Source: an uncultured Bacilli bacterium (GTDB lineage: Bacteria; Bacillota_I; Bacilli_A; RF39; UBA660). From it: a stretch of DNA of 64,000 nucleotides. Location: positions 124,001 to 188,000 of the forward strand of contig CAKPMY010000001.1 of NCBI GenBank assembly GCA_934168245.1, in the 5' to 3' direction. Below, piece by piece: positions 55,018 to 63,654 of the stretch. Numbering within the stretch: the first letter of the stretch is position 1; the number at the start of each line of letters is the position of its first letter. Under the pieces are notes generated by a model that saw nothing but the letters and a program-made list of their open reading frames with translations, did not search any database and was not told the origin of the DNA. A program made the translations under genes and the position numbers.

Positions 55018-55875
55018 CTAGTCTCCAATTTCCACAATCTCTTCTTCGACATATTTATATGGTAATGCATTATCTCTACTAATTACACTACTACCTAAAT
55101 TCTTTTCAATATCTTCTCTAGCAATTTTAGAAGCATGACCTCCCATTTTGGCTATTTTCTTATTAGCCTTTAATCCAACTGGTTTGTGCTTTTTCACCAA
55201 TTCTCTAGTAGCGATTTCACTTAAATCAGTTAATGCAACTTCTATATCATTCATATTATCTCTTAAATTTTCTTTTCTTATATTTTTATAAGATTTATAT
55301 TGTTGTGCTGTCATACCAGCCCATTCTTTATATATTTCATTAGTAAGTATAGCATAATCAATATTTTCTGTTATTCCATTATCTTTCCAAGCATTAGTTA
55401 ATTTTTTCCTATCAATAATTGCCTTTACTCTAACCTCAATCCACTCCAGTGTATATCCTTTAGTTAAATAATAATCAATCATTTTATCTATTCCCTTTGC
55501 GGGATCAAAAACATTATCAATCTCTTCTCTCCCAAGTTTTGCTAACCATAACTTAAAAGGTTCTGCCTTAGGACTAGGAACAGATTCAATAAGTCTAAAT
55601 ACACCTTCAGTATTTAATGTATCAGTCAAATACCTTTTTCCATCTCTTTGAGATTTTAATTTCAGTTGCACGATTTTTCCGTGCAACTCACTCCCTTCAT
55701 TAATTAGTTTCCGTTTTAAATCACTCCAATAATTTCTAGGTATCTTATTTTTTACTAATGCTGCAATTATATCTACAACACTAAAATAATAATCTTCTTC
55801 CTCACTATTCCAAAAACTTCTAATTTCATTACCTTCAAAAAGCCTAGTAATTGTTTCATTCTTTTTTTCTTTCAT
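55018..55875 (-). CDS. Bro-N / DinD-like protein of the element
   Basis: The 285-residue protein has an N-terminal Bro-N domain (about 10-110: IRSFWNSEEEDYYFSVVDII, then GVFRLIESVPSPKAEPFK), a middle segment as in DNA-damage-inducible protein D, and a C-terminal stretch GHASKIAREDIE. Bro-N proteins are common phage antirepressors and bind DNA; they often ride on mobile elements. AGGAGG precedes the ATG. It is cargo or regulator of the element and ends close to the right junction. Confidence 0.85.
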   Translation of the reverse strand: MKEKKNETITRLFEGNEIRSFWNSEEEDYYFSVVDIIAALVKNKIPRNYWSDLKRKLINEGSELHGKIVQLKLKSQRDGKRYLTDTLNTEGVFRLIESVPSPKAEPFKLWLAKLGREEIDNVFDPAKGIDKMIDYYLTKGYTLEWIEVRVKAIIDRKKLTNAWKDNGITENIDYAILTNEIYKEWAGMTAQQYKSYKNIRKENLRDNMNDIEVALTDLSEIATRELVKKHKPVGLKANKKIAKMGGHASKIAREDIEKNLGSSVISRDNALPYKYVEEEIVEIGD

Positions 55876-55916
55876 CTTTAACCTCCTTTATTTAGTAATT
55901 TGCAATATATATTCTA

Positions 55917-57491
55917 TCAAACATTTGTTTTATTTTCAACAGCAAAACTAACCTTTATATTAATCTTTTTATCTTCAAATATCTCTATCTTATCAATTAA
56001 ATTAATTGTCAATTCTCTACTAATTTTCTTCATAGATAAAAATTGATTTATATATTCATCAATCATCTTATCCTTAGATTTTATCTCAATACAACAATTA
56101 TCACTATTTAACTCATTATATCTATTTTGTTTTATATTTAGTTCCTCTTCTAATTTTACTTTTATTCTTTCAAATTGTTCAGTAGTTATTTTTTTATTCA
56201 ATTTATCAATATAAATACTATCCAAATTATCATTTATTTGTCTCATACTATAAATCAATTCTTCTAATTCTTCTTTATTACTCACTTTATCTTCACTTAT
56301 ATTATCTAATACCTCTTTTTTTATTGTATCCTTATCAATACATTTTAGACACATCCTAGTTATTGAATTAATTATAACTTTTTCTAATTCATCATAATTA
56401 TTTGAATGAGTTGTACAAAGTTTCATTTTTCTATAAGTCCTATAATAATTACAAATAGTGTAACATCTATTATCTTTTTTTCTTCTAGATTGAACTGAAA
56501 TTCGATGTCCACAATCTCCGCAATATAAAAGTCCGTCTAACAAATACTTCTCTTTCTTCTCTTTTCTTCCTACATTCTTAGGAATTCTATTTTGTACTTC
56601 ATAAAAAACGTCTTTATCAATAATTGGTTCATGAGTATTTTTAACCACTATATAATCATCACGTTTATTTCTAACAATTCTTTTTACTTTATAGTTCACT
56701 TTACTTCGCCTATTCTGAACCATATCTCCTATATATATTTGATTTGTCAAAATATCTCTTATCGTCTTAGAATGCCATATTCCATAATTCAAATTATATT
56801 TTCCTATCCAGTTAAAATCATAGTATTGTGCTGGAGTTTTAACTCTATCATTAGTCAACTGTTGGGCTATTTTAAAAAATGATAAACCATCCAAACTCAT
56901 TTTAAATATCTTCTTTACGACTACTGCCTGTTTCTCATTTATTACTAAGTGATTCTTATTATTTGGATCTTTATCATACCCAAAAGGAGACCTACTCCCA
57001 ACAAATTTTCCTTCTTTCTGTTTTGCTCTTAAACTCGATCTAATCTTCTTAGAAATATCTTTAGCATACATATCATTCATTATTGCTTTAAATGGCGCAA
57101 TATCATTATTAGAATTATCCAAAAACGTATCTATATTATCTGTAACTGCTATATATCTAACATTATGTTCTGGAAAATATTTTTCTACTAGATTACCCGT
57201 CCCAATATAATCTCTGCCTAATCTAGACATATCCTTTGTAATAACCATGTTAACTCTACCTAATTCAATATCTTCAAGCAACCTATTAAATCCTGGTCTA
57301 TCAAAATTAGTCCCAGAATAACCATCATCAATATAAATATCATAAATACTTAAATTATTTTCTCTAACATATTGCAGTAATAAACTTTTCTGATTACTAA
57401 TACTCTCACTCATAATTACTTTATCATCATCTTCTCGAGATAATCTAATATAAAGTCCAACAGTATAAATTTTATTTACATCCCCTAACAC
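55917..57491 (-). CDS. Large serine recombinase of the element
   Basis: The 524-residue enzyme has a resolvase domain (about 8-160) with the nucleophile S18 in YIRLSREDD and catalytic arginines in KDMSRLGRDY. A recombinase domain (about 175-300), a zinc ribbon (CGDCGHRIS and later Cys residues, about 320-370) and a coiled coil (about 390-470) follow. These are hallmarks of site-specific integrase/excisionases such as SpoIVCA. The start is GTG at 57491, coupled to the small gene by a TAGTG overlap. It is likely to act on the flanking ACAAG sites. Confidence 0.95.
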   Translation of the reverse strand: MLGDVNKIYTVGLYIRLSREDDDKVIMSESISNQKSLLLQYVRENNLSIYDIYIDDGYSGTNFDRPGFNRLLEDIELGRVNMVITKDMSRLGRDYIGTGNLVEKYFPEHNVRYIAVTDNIDTFLDNSNNDIAPFKAIMNDMYAKDISKKIRSSLRAKQKEGKFVGSRSPFGYDKDPNNKNHLVINEKQAVVVKKIFKMSLDGLSFFKIAQQLTNDRVKTPAQYYDFNWIGKYNLNYGIWHSKTIRDILTNQIYIGDMVQNRRSKVNYKVKRIVRNKRDDYIVVKNTHEPIIDKDVFYEVQNRIPKNVGRKEKKEKYLLDGLLYCGDCGHRISVQSRRKKDNRCYTICNYYRTYRKMKLCTTHSNNYDELEKVIINSITRMCLKCIDKDTIKKEVLDNISEDKVSNKEELEELIYSMRQINDNLDSIYIDKLNKKITTEQFERIKVKLEEELNIKQNRYNELNSDNCCIEIKSKDKMIDEYINQFLSMKKISRELTINLIDKIEIFEDKKINIKVSFAVENKTNV

Positions 57492-57619
57492 TATCTATCT
57501 CCACAAACACTTTCCATACTCTGTACATATTTTCTCAACTCTTTTATTAAAACTTTAATAAATATCTCATTTATATTTTTATTTCGTTCAAAATTATAAT
57601 CAATTACATATTTACTCAT
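57491..57619 (-). CDS. Small protein coupled to the recombinase
   Basis: The 42-residue basic protein (MSKYVIDYNFERNKNINEIF, then a Lys/Arg helix) has a GAGGGG site before its ATG, and its TAG overlaps the recombinase GTG by one base. Small partner ORFs of this sort often precede large serine recombinases in Firmicutes. It could be a directionality or accessory factor, but this is only inference. Confidence 0.7.
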   Translation of the reverse strand: MSKYVIDYNFERNKNINEIFIKVLIKELRKYVQSMESVCGDR

Positions 57620-57637
57620 AATCATTCCCCTCACTAA

Positions 57638-57666
57638 AAACTATGAGTAATGAAAAAAAAATAGTA
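57638..57666 (-). promoter_or_regulatory. Candidate sigma-E-like promoter for the recombinase unit
   Basis: TACTATT (57666-57660), a 14-base gap and CATAGTTT (57645-57638) agree with the sigma-E pattern KMATATT-N14-CATAnnnT with one -35 mismatch. It stands about 20 bases before the small gene. The T-rich surrounding raises the chance of a false match. Confidence 0.4.
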
Positions 57667-57694
57667 AAAAAAATACTTTTTCTACCATAAATTA

Positions 57695-57913
57695 TCACTC
57701 TTGTGGAACCTCATGTACTATTGTTCTATGAATGCATTTTTCTTGAACTGCCTCATTAACTGGACTAGAGCAGCAACCTGCTTGTTGTTGTGGCATATTT
57801 TGATAACCCATCATATTAATATCAACATTCATATCATTATCAACAACATTATTATTACCAATAACATTACTATCAAAATCGAAATTTGGCATATTCATAT
57901 TTTGATCAAACAT
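57695..57913 (-). pseudogene. 5' part of split CotD-like spore coat gene
   Basis: The 72-codon frame encodes an Asn/Asp/Met-rich head, then GCCSSP and EKCIHRTIVHEVPQ, and stops four codons after the Cys/His part, just after the ACAAG core. The last residues match the Cys-His-x-Thr-Val-x-His-x-x-Pro region of CotD-type proteins, which normally goes on into the HT and HxxH repeats found in the part at 54844-54982. Joined over the core, the product is 115 residues, with no frame change. AGGAGG precedes the ATG. As it stands the gene is truncated. Confidence 0.78.
57700..57704 (-). other. Left junction core of the intervening element
   Basis: ACAAG on the minus strand, inside the codons CCA CAA G of the coat gene. 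In the right copy the frame is GGA CAA G, so the reading frame is kept when the copies recombine. Confidence 0.7.
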
Positions 57914-57933
57914 ATTAAATACCTCCTCTAATC

Positions 57934-57942
57934 TATATTATG
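57934..57942 (-). promoter_or_regulatory. -10-like element of the CotD-like gene (CATAnnnTA)
   Basis: CATAATATA stands about 20 bases before the ATG. It fits mother-cell sigma-K/E -10 elements, but a good -35 is not seen. Confidence 0.35.
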
Positions 57943-57973
57943 ACTAAAGGGTTATTTGGCTACTACTTATGCC

Positions 57974-58000
57974 CAAAAAAAGTACTAATCTCTTAGTACT
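57974..58000 (-). terminator. Terminator of the Fic gene
   Basis: AGTACTAA and TTAGTACT pair over four bases with a seven-T run on the minus strand. The same 20-base hairpin ends ffh. Confidence 0.88.
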
Positions 58001-58013
58001 AAATAATCTATTT

Positions 58014-58766
58014 TTATTTATTATCATCAATATCAAAATCCAATAATTTTTCACAAACCTGCCCATATAAATCCTGTTCATGCTTAATAGTATCAATCAA
58101 AAACATCTTATCATTTTCATATTCTTTTAATCCTCTCATATAATAAGACTTATCTTCGTCAAGTACTATAAATGGCATAATATTGTTTTTTAAACATTCC
58201 TTGAACATTATAATCCTACCAACACGACCGTTACCATCACCAAATGGATGTATTCTTTCAAATCTAAAATGAAAATCAATTATATCCTCTAAAGTAATTT
58301 TAGTCTTTGAATTATACTGTTGCAACAAATCATCTATTTCTTCTTCTACATCATCGGGAGCGGTAGTATTAACAATATTAACAACCCCAATTATATTTGG
58401 AACAACTTTAAATCCTCCAACATTATATCTTGGATTTTCTTCATCACTAGTATTTCTCTTTAATATTTTATTCATTTCAATAATCATATCTTTAGTTAAC
58501 AAACTATCTATATTATCAAGTACATAATCAAATAATTTAAAATGATTTTTTGACTCAATTAAATCATCCAATTTTATTATTTCATTATTTTTAGGTATAA
58601 AAGAAGAAGTTTCAAATATTGCTTCTGTTTGATCACTAGTCAGTCTACTTCCCTCAATTTTATTAGAATTATAAGCAAAATTAACCTGAGAATAATGATA
58701 TATATTACCCTGAAATTTAGATTCTTTCTGTTTAATTAATTCATTTTTTATCTTAATTATGTCCAT
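58014..58766 (-). CDS. Fic-domain protein
   Basis: Fic proteins transfer AMP (or similar groups) to target proteins. The active-site HPFGDGNGRVGR is complete (about residues 185-196). The N-terminal SNKIEGSR motif resembles the self-inhibiting (S/T)xxxE(G/N) helix of class II Fic proteins, so activity is probably regulated in cis. The start is ATG 58766 behind GGAGGTT; an ATG at 58781 has no site. No antitoxin is adjacent. Confidence 0.93.
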   Translation of the reverse strand: MDIIKIKNELIKQKESKFQGNIYHYSQVNFAYNSNKIEGSRLTSDQTEAIFETSSFIPKNNEIIKLDDLIESKNHFKLFDYVLDNIDSLLTKDMIIEMNKILKRNTSDEENPRYNVGGFKVVPNIIGVVNIVNTTAPDDVEEEIDDLLQQYNSKTKITLEDIIDFHFRFERIHPFGDGNGRVGRIIMFKECLKNNIMPFIVLDEDKSYYMRGLKEYENDKMFLIDTIKHEQDLYGQVCEKLLDFDIDDNK

Positions 58767-58850
58767 ACAATAAACCTCCATTTATTTTTTATGTAAAGAT
58801 ACAATAATATCTAAATCAATTATATCATACAAAAACCTATTTTTAATTAT

Positions 58851-58876
58851 GAAAAAAGTACTAATCTCTTAGTACT
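58851..58876 (-). terminator. Terminator of ffh
   Basis: The same hairpin as at 57974-58000 (AGTACTAA, TCTC on the plus strand, TTAGTACT) with Ts following on the minus strand. It overlaps the ffh stop. Confidence 0.85.
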
Positions 58877-60182
58877 AAAAAGGTAATTTCATATTTCCAT
58901 TTGTCATTTGCTTCATCATCTTCTTCATCTGATCAAACTGTTGTAACAACTTATTAACTTCCTGCACAGAAGTACCAGACCCTGCCGCAATTCTTGTTTT
59001 ACGACTTGCTTTAATTATATCTGGATTTCTTCTTTCCTTAGGAGTCATTGATAAAACTATTGCTTCTATATGAGCCATTTGTTTAGGATCTATCTTTACA
59101 TCAGATATTCCCATTTTCTTAGCCCCAGGAATTAATTTTAATAAATTTTCTAATGGTCCAAGTTTCTTAATTTGCTTCATTGTTGATAAAAAGTCTTCTA
59201 AATCGAATTTACCTTGTTGCATTCTCTTAGCCGTCTTCTCAGCCTCTTTTTCATCTATTGCTTCTGTTGCTTTTTCCACTAAAGAAACAATGTCTCCCAT
59301 ACCAAGTATTCTACCTGCTGCTCTTTCTGGATCAAAGAAATCAAGTCCATCTAACTTCTCAGAAACACCAATAAACTTAATTGGTACATTCGTTAAATGT
59401 CTTACAGATAAAGCAACACCACCCTTAGTATCACCATCTAATTTAGTCAAAACTACTCCAGTTAAAGGTAATTTATCATTAAACCCAGTAATAACATTGA
59501 TAGCATCTTGTCCCATCATAGCATCAATTACTAATAATATCTCATCTGGTTTAACAGTATCTTTAATATTAACTAACTCATCCATCAACTGATCATCTAT
59601 ATGAAGTCTACCAGCCGTATCAATTAAAACATAATCATACTTATTTTCTTTAGCATAATTAATTGCATTTTTAGCAATCTCTACTGGATCATTTTTTCCT
59701 TCTTCATATACTTCAATGTTTAATTGTTTACCAAGTTGTTTTAACTGATCGATTGCTGCTGGTCTATAAACATCACAAGCAACAAGTAATGGCTTTTTAG
59801 CATGTTTCTTACGTAAGAAATTAGCAAGTTTAGCAATAGTCGTAGTCTTACCTGAGCCTTGTAAACCAACTAACATTAAACTAGCCGGATTACCACTTAA
59901 ATTTAAAGGTTTACTCTCTCCACCAAGTAACTCCACTAATTCATCCTTAACAATTTTAACAAATAAGTCCCCTGGATTAATACTACTAGCAACTTCTTCT
60001 CCTAAAGCCTTTTCCTTAACTGTATTAGTAAATTCCTTAACTACTTTGTAATTAACATCCGCCTCTAATAAAGCAAGTCTAATCTCTCGCATCATATCAG
60101 AAATATTATCTTCGGTAATTTTTCCATACCCTTTTATCTTATGTAAGGCATTCTGTAATCTATCGCCTAAACTTTCAAACAT
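58875..60182 (-). CDS. ffh: Signal recognition particle protein Ffh
   Basis: Ffh is the SRP54 GTPase that brings membrane and secreted proteins to FtsY. NG domain motifs are GLQGSGKTT (G1), DTAGR (G3), TKLDGD (G4) and the GVSEK closing loop. The Met-rich M domain ends with QQFDQMKKMMKQM. The ATG at 60182 follows TTGGTGAT; a frame start at 60194 has none. It is transcribed apart from ylxM here. Confidence 0.97.
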   Translation of the reverse strand: MFESLGDRLQNALHKIKGYGKITEDNISDMMREIRLALLEADVNYKVVKEFTNTVKEKALGEEVASSINPGDLFVKIVKDELVELLGGESKPLNLSGNPASLMLVGLQGSGKTTTIAKLANFLRKKHAKKPLLVACDVYRPAAIDQLKQLGKQLNIEVYEEGKNDPVEIAKNAINYAKENKYDYVLIDTAGRLHIDDQLMDELVNIKDTVKPDEILLVIDAMMGQDAINVITGFNDKLPLTGVVLTKLDGDTKGGVALSVRHLTNVPIKFIGVSEKLDGLDFFDPERAAGRILGMGDIVSLVEKATEAIDEKEAEKTAKRMQQGKFDLEDFLSTMKQIKKLGPLENLLKLIPGAKKMGISDVKIDPKQMAHIEAIVLSMTPKERRNPDIIKASRKTRIAAGSGTSVQEVNKLLQQFDQMKKMMKQMTNGNMKLPF

Positions 60183-60255
60183 ATTTATCACCAATATAAT
60201 TATAAATAATTTTTAATAATAAGAAAAGCATTTCATAGAAAAAAGATATAATTAC

Positions 60256-60834
60256 TTATACCTTTTCATATATATTTTTAATTTCTTTTTCTATATTTTC
60301 CTCATTTACTTCAATTGCTTTAATACATTTTTCAAATAATTCTGTCAATTCCCATCCTAGCATTTCACAACCATTTTTAATAATATCTCTTGAACATCCT
60401 CTAGCAAAGGTCTTATCTTTAAACTTCTTTTTCAAAGTAGCAACTTCCATTCCTTGAGCATTATGAGAAGGTCTCATATTAATAAGAGATGCTATTACAC
60501 CAGTCAATTCATCACTAGCATACAAAACTTTTTCCATAAAATGAGTTGGTTCTACATCAGTACAAATATTATAACCATGACTACAAACTGCATGTACAAG
60601 TTCATCACTCGCACCTATTTCTTTCAATAGTTCTACACATTTATAACAGTGCTCTTCTGGATACATTTCATAGTCTACATCATGTAAAAGACCAACTATT
60701 CCCCAAAATTCTTCATCATAATTATTTTCTGAAGCAATATATCGCATAATGGCCTCAACCATTAATCCATGTCTTACATGATATTCTTCTTTATTATATT
60801 TTTTTAATAATTCTAATGCTTTTTCTCTATTCAT
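60256..60834 (-). CDS. HD-domain hydrolase
   Basis: The 192-residue protein has HGLMVEAIMRYI, LLHDVDYEMYPEEH (HD pair) and a later SHGYN and YASDELTG, the HD-superfamily metal site. It is of the type often found as a stand-alone HDIG-like hydrolase in Firmicutes. Substrate unknown. GGAGGG precedes the ATG. It lies between ffh and the HerA-like gene. Confidence 0.88.
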   Translation of the reverse strand: MNREKALELLKKYNKEEYHVRHGLMVEAIMRYIASENNYDEEFWGIVGLLHDVDYEMYPEEHCYKCVELLKEIGASDELVHAVCSHGYNICTDVEPTHFMEKVLYASDELTGVIASLINMRPSHNAQGMEVATLKKKFKDKTFARGCSRDIIKNGCEMLGWELTELFEKCIKAIEVNEENIEKEIKNIYEKV

Positions 60835-60894
60835 AATATCCCTCCACTTTTATTATAACACGTCAAAGGACATAAAGAACAACAAGCAACTAAT

Positions 60895-63552
60895 CTAACC
60901 AACTAAATTAATTAGTGGAACACCTTTATCTGTAACTGGAATACCAGCACTATTAGTCATTCCTCCAGATGCTGGGGCACTTGTCTCAACTGGTGGTGCA
61001 ATCTTTACAGCTCCATACTCCTCTGCTTTATTATTATCAAGTTGAACTGTAGGAGTAACTACACTTTGATTAGCAACCATATCTATTGTACTAGGAACAT
61101 TAAAGAACTGTTCTTCTCTAAGTTCTGCAATTCGCTTTTCCTCAGCACTAGAAGTTGTAAAGTCTGGTAAAGCCGATTGAACTAATTGATTATCTAAACT
61201 ATATCCACCTATTGTAGGCATAGGAGCAGTACCAGCCTTATTTAACATATCATCCGTCATATTACCACCATTAACAATAGTAGATGCATTCATTGGAGTA
61301 ATACTAGGTGCTTGAACAACGGCCTGATTACTAGTCTGTGGAATATTATTAGTAACATTCATATTTTCTACTTTTGGAACTGTTGGAATAACTAATTGCT
61401 CCGTATTTTTATTTTGTTCCAAAAAAGGATTAACTGGAATATTTGTATTAGGATTTTGCGTAGGACTAGCCACCGTATTATTTACAAATGGATTACTAGG
61501 TACTACTGTAGATGCAAAATTCTGAGTACCCACACCATTATTATTAACTGGAGCATTTGTATTACTAACAGGCGCAACAGCACTAGGAGCAGAAGTATTA
61601 ACCTCTGTACCTAAATTTGCAACACCAGCATTAACAGTACTTGGACTTGAAACAGCCGTTCCTGCACTGGCAACAGTACCCATATTTTGTCCTGTTGGAA
61701 CTACACTTCCATTATAGCCAAATACATTTTGTGCTGGTGCTTGTGGAGGAGTCTCAACCTCTACTGGCGGAGGTGCAGAAGGAGCCACAGCAGCATTACT
61801 ATTACCATTCCAAATAGTAACAACATCACAGTTACCACTCCAAGGTGCTGGATTAGGCATTTCCATTTTAACAATTAACGGAATTCTAAATGCCATACCA
61901 AATCCTAAACAAGTACCTGCTTGTAAAGTCTTCTGTTTTTCAACAATTTCATCACTAATATTAGGAACCATTTTTCTAATATAATCAACATCTACTGGAT
62001 GGTTCATCTTAAATATCAAGAAATTAGAGCATTGAGAAATAACTGTATCAGAAAGCTCAACTGGTCTTTGAGATATAAGTCCTAAAATAACTGCATACTT
62101 ACGTCCCTCTTTAGCAATTCTTTCAAATATATTATAACCAATCAAGAATCTATCAGTATCATTTTGAATATATCTATGTGCTTCTTCAACAACTATATGG
62201 AAAGGAATACTAGCACGTTCTTTTAATCCTTTAGCAAACTCAAAAATAAGTCTTGAATAAATTTTTGTAATTACTTTTGCAAAGTCATCATCAACATCAT
62301 CCAAATTAATATTAACAATCTGATACTTATTACCATTATTAATCAACATTGATGATAAGTAAGTCTCCAACGAAATAAAATCAGGATAATCAAAGTACTT
62401 AGCAGTTTCTCCAACGATTAATGAATGTAATCTAACTTTAATAGTAACTGCATCACCATAAGTATTTTCGTTACGTAACCAACCTTCACTAATCAAAGTA
62501 AAGTTAAGTGCTTTCTCCAACGTATCTAAAGTATAATAAACTCCCCCTTTAGGCTCATAATTATCATACTCAGGCTTAATAAATGAAGAAACATACTCAG
62601 TTAATAAAACACTCTCTGAGAATTGTCCTTGATTATCTATTAAGAAACACTCTCTAAATTTTCTCGTATAACCAATACCTTGTACTACCGCCTCTAAATT
62701 AAATTCTGGTGTCGAACAACTAGCAAGTATTGAAAATATCTCATTTCTCTTATTAGGAGAAGTTTCATTTGTATATAAAACAGTCATAATCGCTTTAGCA
62801 ATCAAATGATTTTTATAATTATTAGCATCCATATCAGTCTGTGAAAATACTAAAGCAAGTTTTAACATTCTCTCAATTATTGGTAATTGTGAATGACTTG
62901 TAGCCTGTAATAATAAAGCCAAGTCTGTAGCATTAAGTAAGAATATTGGTAAACGTAACTTTTCACCCTTACTCTCTACTTCATTCGTACTATAAAAACG
63001 ATAATGATAATTAGAATTAATACTATTCAGATCCTTAAAAGCATTATAGTACTCACCTGATGAATCAAATAATATTATATTAGCCTTATAAGGAAATAAT
63101 CTTTGATCATGAAACATATTCTGAAACAATCTAGAAATACCACAACTCTTGCCTGAACCAGAATTACCAAATATAGCAAAGTGATTACTAAAGAAATTAT
63201 TTACATCTAAAAAGACAGGATAATCATTATAAAAAGGACTAACTCCAAGTTTTAAATATCCTTGAGCATCATGACCACAAATCATTGGAATTTCTTGTTC
63301 TTGAATAACTCTAATCTTAGCATCTAAAGACGGTTTTCTAATTACACCACCAAGTAATTTACCATTAACAATCTCTCCTAAAAATCTAACTCTAACAAGA
63401 TTACCGTCTAAGTCATCTACTTCACCTAGTATTTTTTTATTGCTATCTTCAAAAATAATATGTAAATTCATTAAGTTCATAGCAACATTAAAACCGTCAA
63501 CAAGTTTGACGTTCGCTGAATGATCACTAATATAAACTATTCTATCAAACAT
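60895..63552 (-). CDS. HerA/DUF87-type ATPase with low-complexity tail
   Basis: The first 570 residues are a HerA-like ATPase: a HAS-barrel-like start, Walker A GNSGSGKS (about 130-137), Walker B IVVEEAHRYI (about 460), and the conserved ISQRPVEL. HerA enzymes are hexameric DNA pumps that in archaea and some phage-defence systems work with a nuclease (NurA, Sir2 or other). The last 310 residues are Val/Pro/Asn/Thr-rich low complexity. The ATG at 63552 follows TTGGAGTG; a GTG at 63561 is possible. No nuclease partner lies next to it. Confidence 0.88.
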   Translation of the reverse strand: MFDRIVYISDHSANVKLVDGFNVAMNLMNLHIIFEDSNKKILGEVDDLDGNLVRVRFLGEIVNGKLLGGVIRKPSLDAKIRVIQEQEIPMICGHDAQGYLKLGVSPFYNDYPVFLDVNNFFSNHFAIFGNSGSGKSCGISRLFQNMFHDQRLFPYKANIILFDSSGEYYNAFKDLNSINSNYHYRFYSTNEVESKGEKLRLPIFLLNATDLALLLQATSHSQLPIIERMLKLALVFSQTDMDANNYKNHLIAKAIMTVLYTNETSPNKRNEIFSILASCSTPEFNLEAVVQGIGYTRKFRECFLIDNQGQFSESVLLTEYVSSFIKPEYDNYEPKGGVYYTLDTLEKALNFTLISEGWLRNENTYGDAVTIKVRLHSLIVGETAKYFDYPDFISLETYLSSMLINNGNKYQIVNINLDDVDDDFAKVITKIYSRLIFEFAKGLKERASIPFHIVVEEAHRYIQNDTDRFLIGYNIFERIAKEGRKYAVILGLISQRPVELSDTVISQCSNFLIFKMNHPVDVDYIRKMVPNISDEIVEKQKTLQAGTCLGFGMAFRIPLIVKMEMPNPAPWSGNCDVVTIWNGNSNAAVAPSAPPPVEVETPPQAPAQNVFGYNGSVVPTGQNMGTVASAGTAVSSPSTVNAGVANLGTEVNTSAPSAVAPVSNTNAPVNNNGVGTQNFASTVVPSNPFVNNTVASPTQNPNTNIPVNPFLEQNKNTEQLVIPTVPKVENMNVTNNIPQTSNQAVVQAPSITPMNASTIVNGGNMTDDMLNKAGTAPMPTIGGYSLDNQLVQSALPDFTTSSAEEKRIAELREEQFFNVPSTIDMVANQSVVTPTVQLDNNKAEEYGAVKIAPPVETSAPASGGMTNSAGIPVTDKGVPLINLVG

Positions 63553-63624
63553 ACTAGCCACTCCAATCTATCCTTTTTACCCTATTCTATAATAGATTAT
63601 ACAAACTTTTTTCCAAGTTTTCAA

Positions 63625-63654
63625 GAAAAAAACAACAAGAATAATTCCTGTTGT
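63625..63654 (-). terminator. Terminator of ftsY-ylxM
   Basis: ACAACA and TGTTGT pair (extended stem with one mismatch) and a T run follows on the minus strand. It separates ylxM from the HerA-like gene. Confidence 0.75.

Larger units (their letters stand above)
54983..57704 (-). mobile_element. 2.7 kb serine-recombinase intervening element in a spore coat gene
   Basis: Between two copies of ACAAG lie 2,722 bases (one core copy included) with three same-strand genes: a 42-residue protein, a large serine recombinase and a Bro-N/DinD-like protein. No terminal inverted repeats are seen, as expected for serine-recombinase elements. Removing it and one core copy rebuilds a full CotD-like gene. 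Elements of this type that interrupt sporulation genes (skin in sigK is the classic case) are removed in the mother cell. All genes point the same way as the host gene. Confidence 0.8.

Noticed and set aside
54983..57704. Element as a classic insertion sequence
   Set aside because: There are no terminal inverted repeats and no DDE or tyrosine transposase; the recombinase is a large serine type and the only shared end sequence is 5 bp.
57695..57913. The 72-residue protein as a complete independent gene
   Set aside because: It ends right after the element core, and the matching rest of the protein, lacking a start, lies exactly at the other junction in the same frame.
58014..58766. Fic gene as part of a toxin-antitoxin pair
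   Set aside because: The inhibitory-type motif is within the protein and no small antitoxin gene lies next to it.
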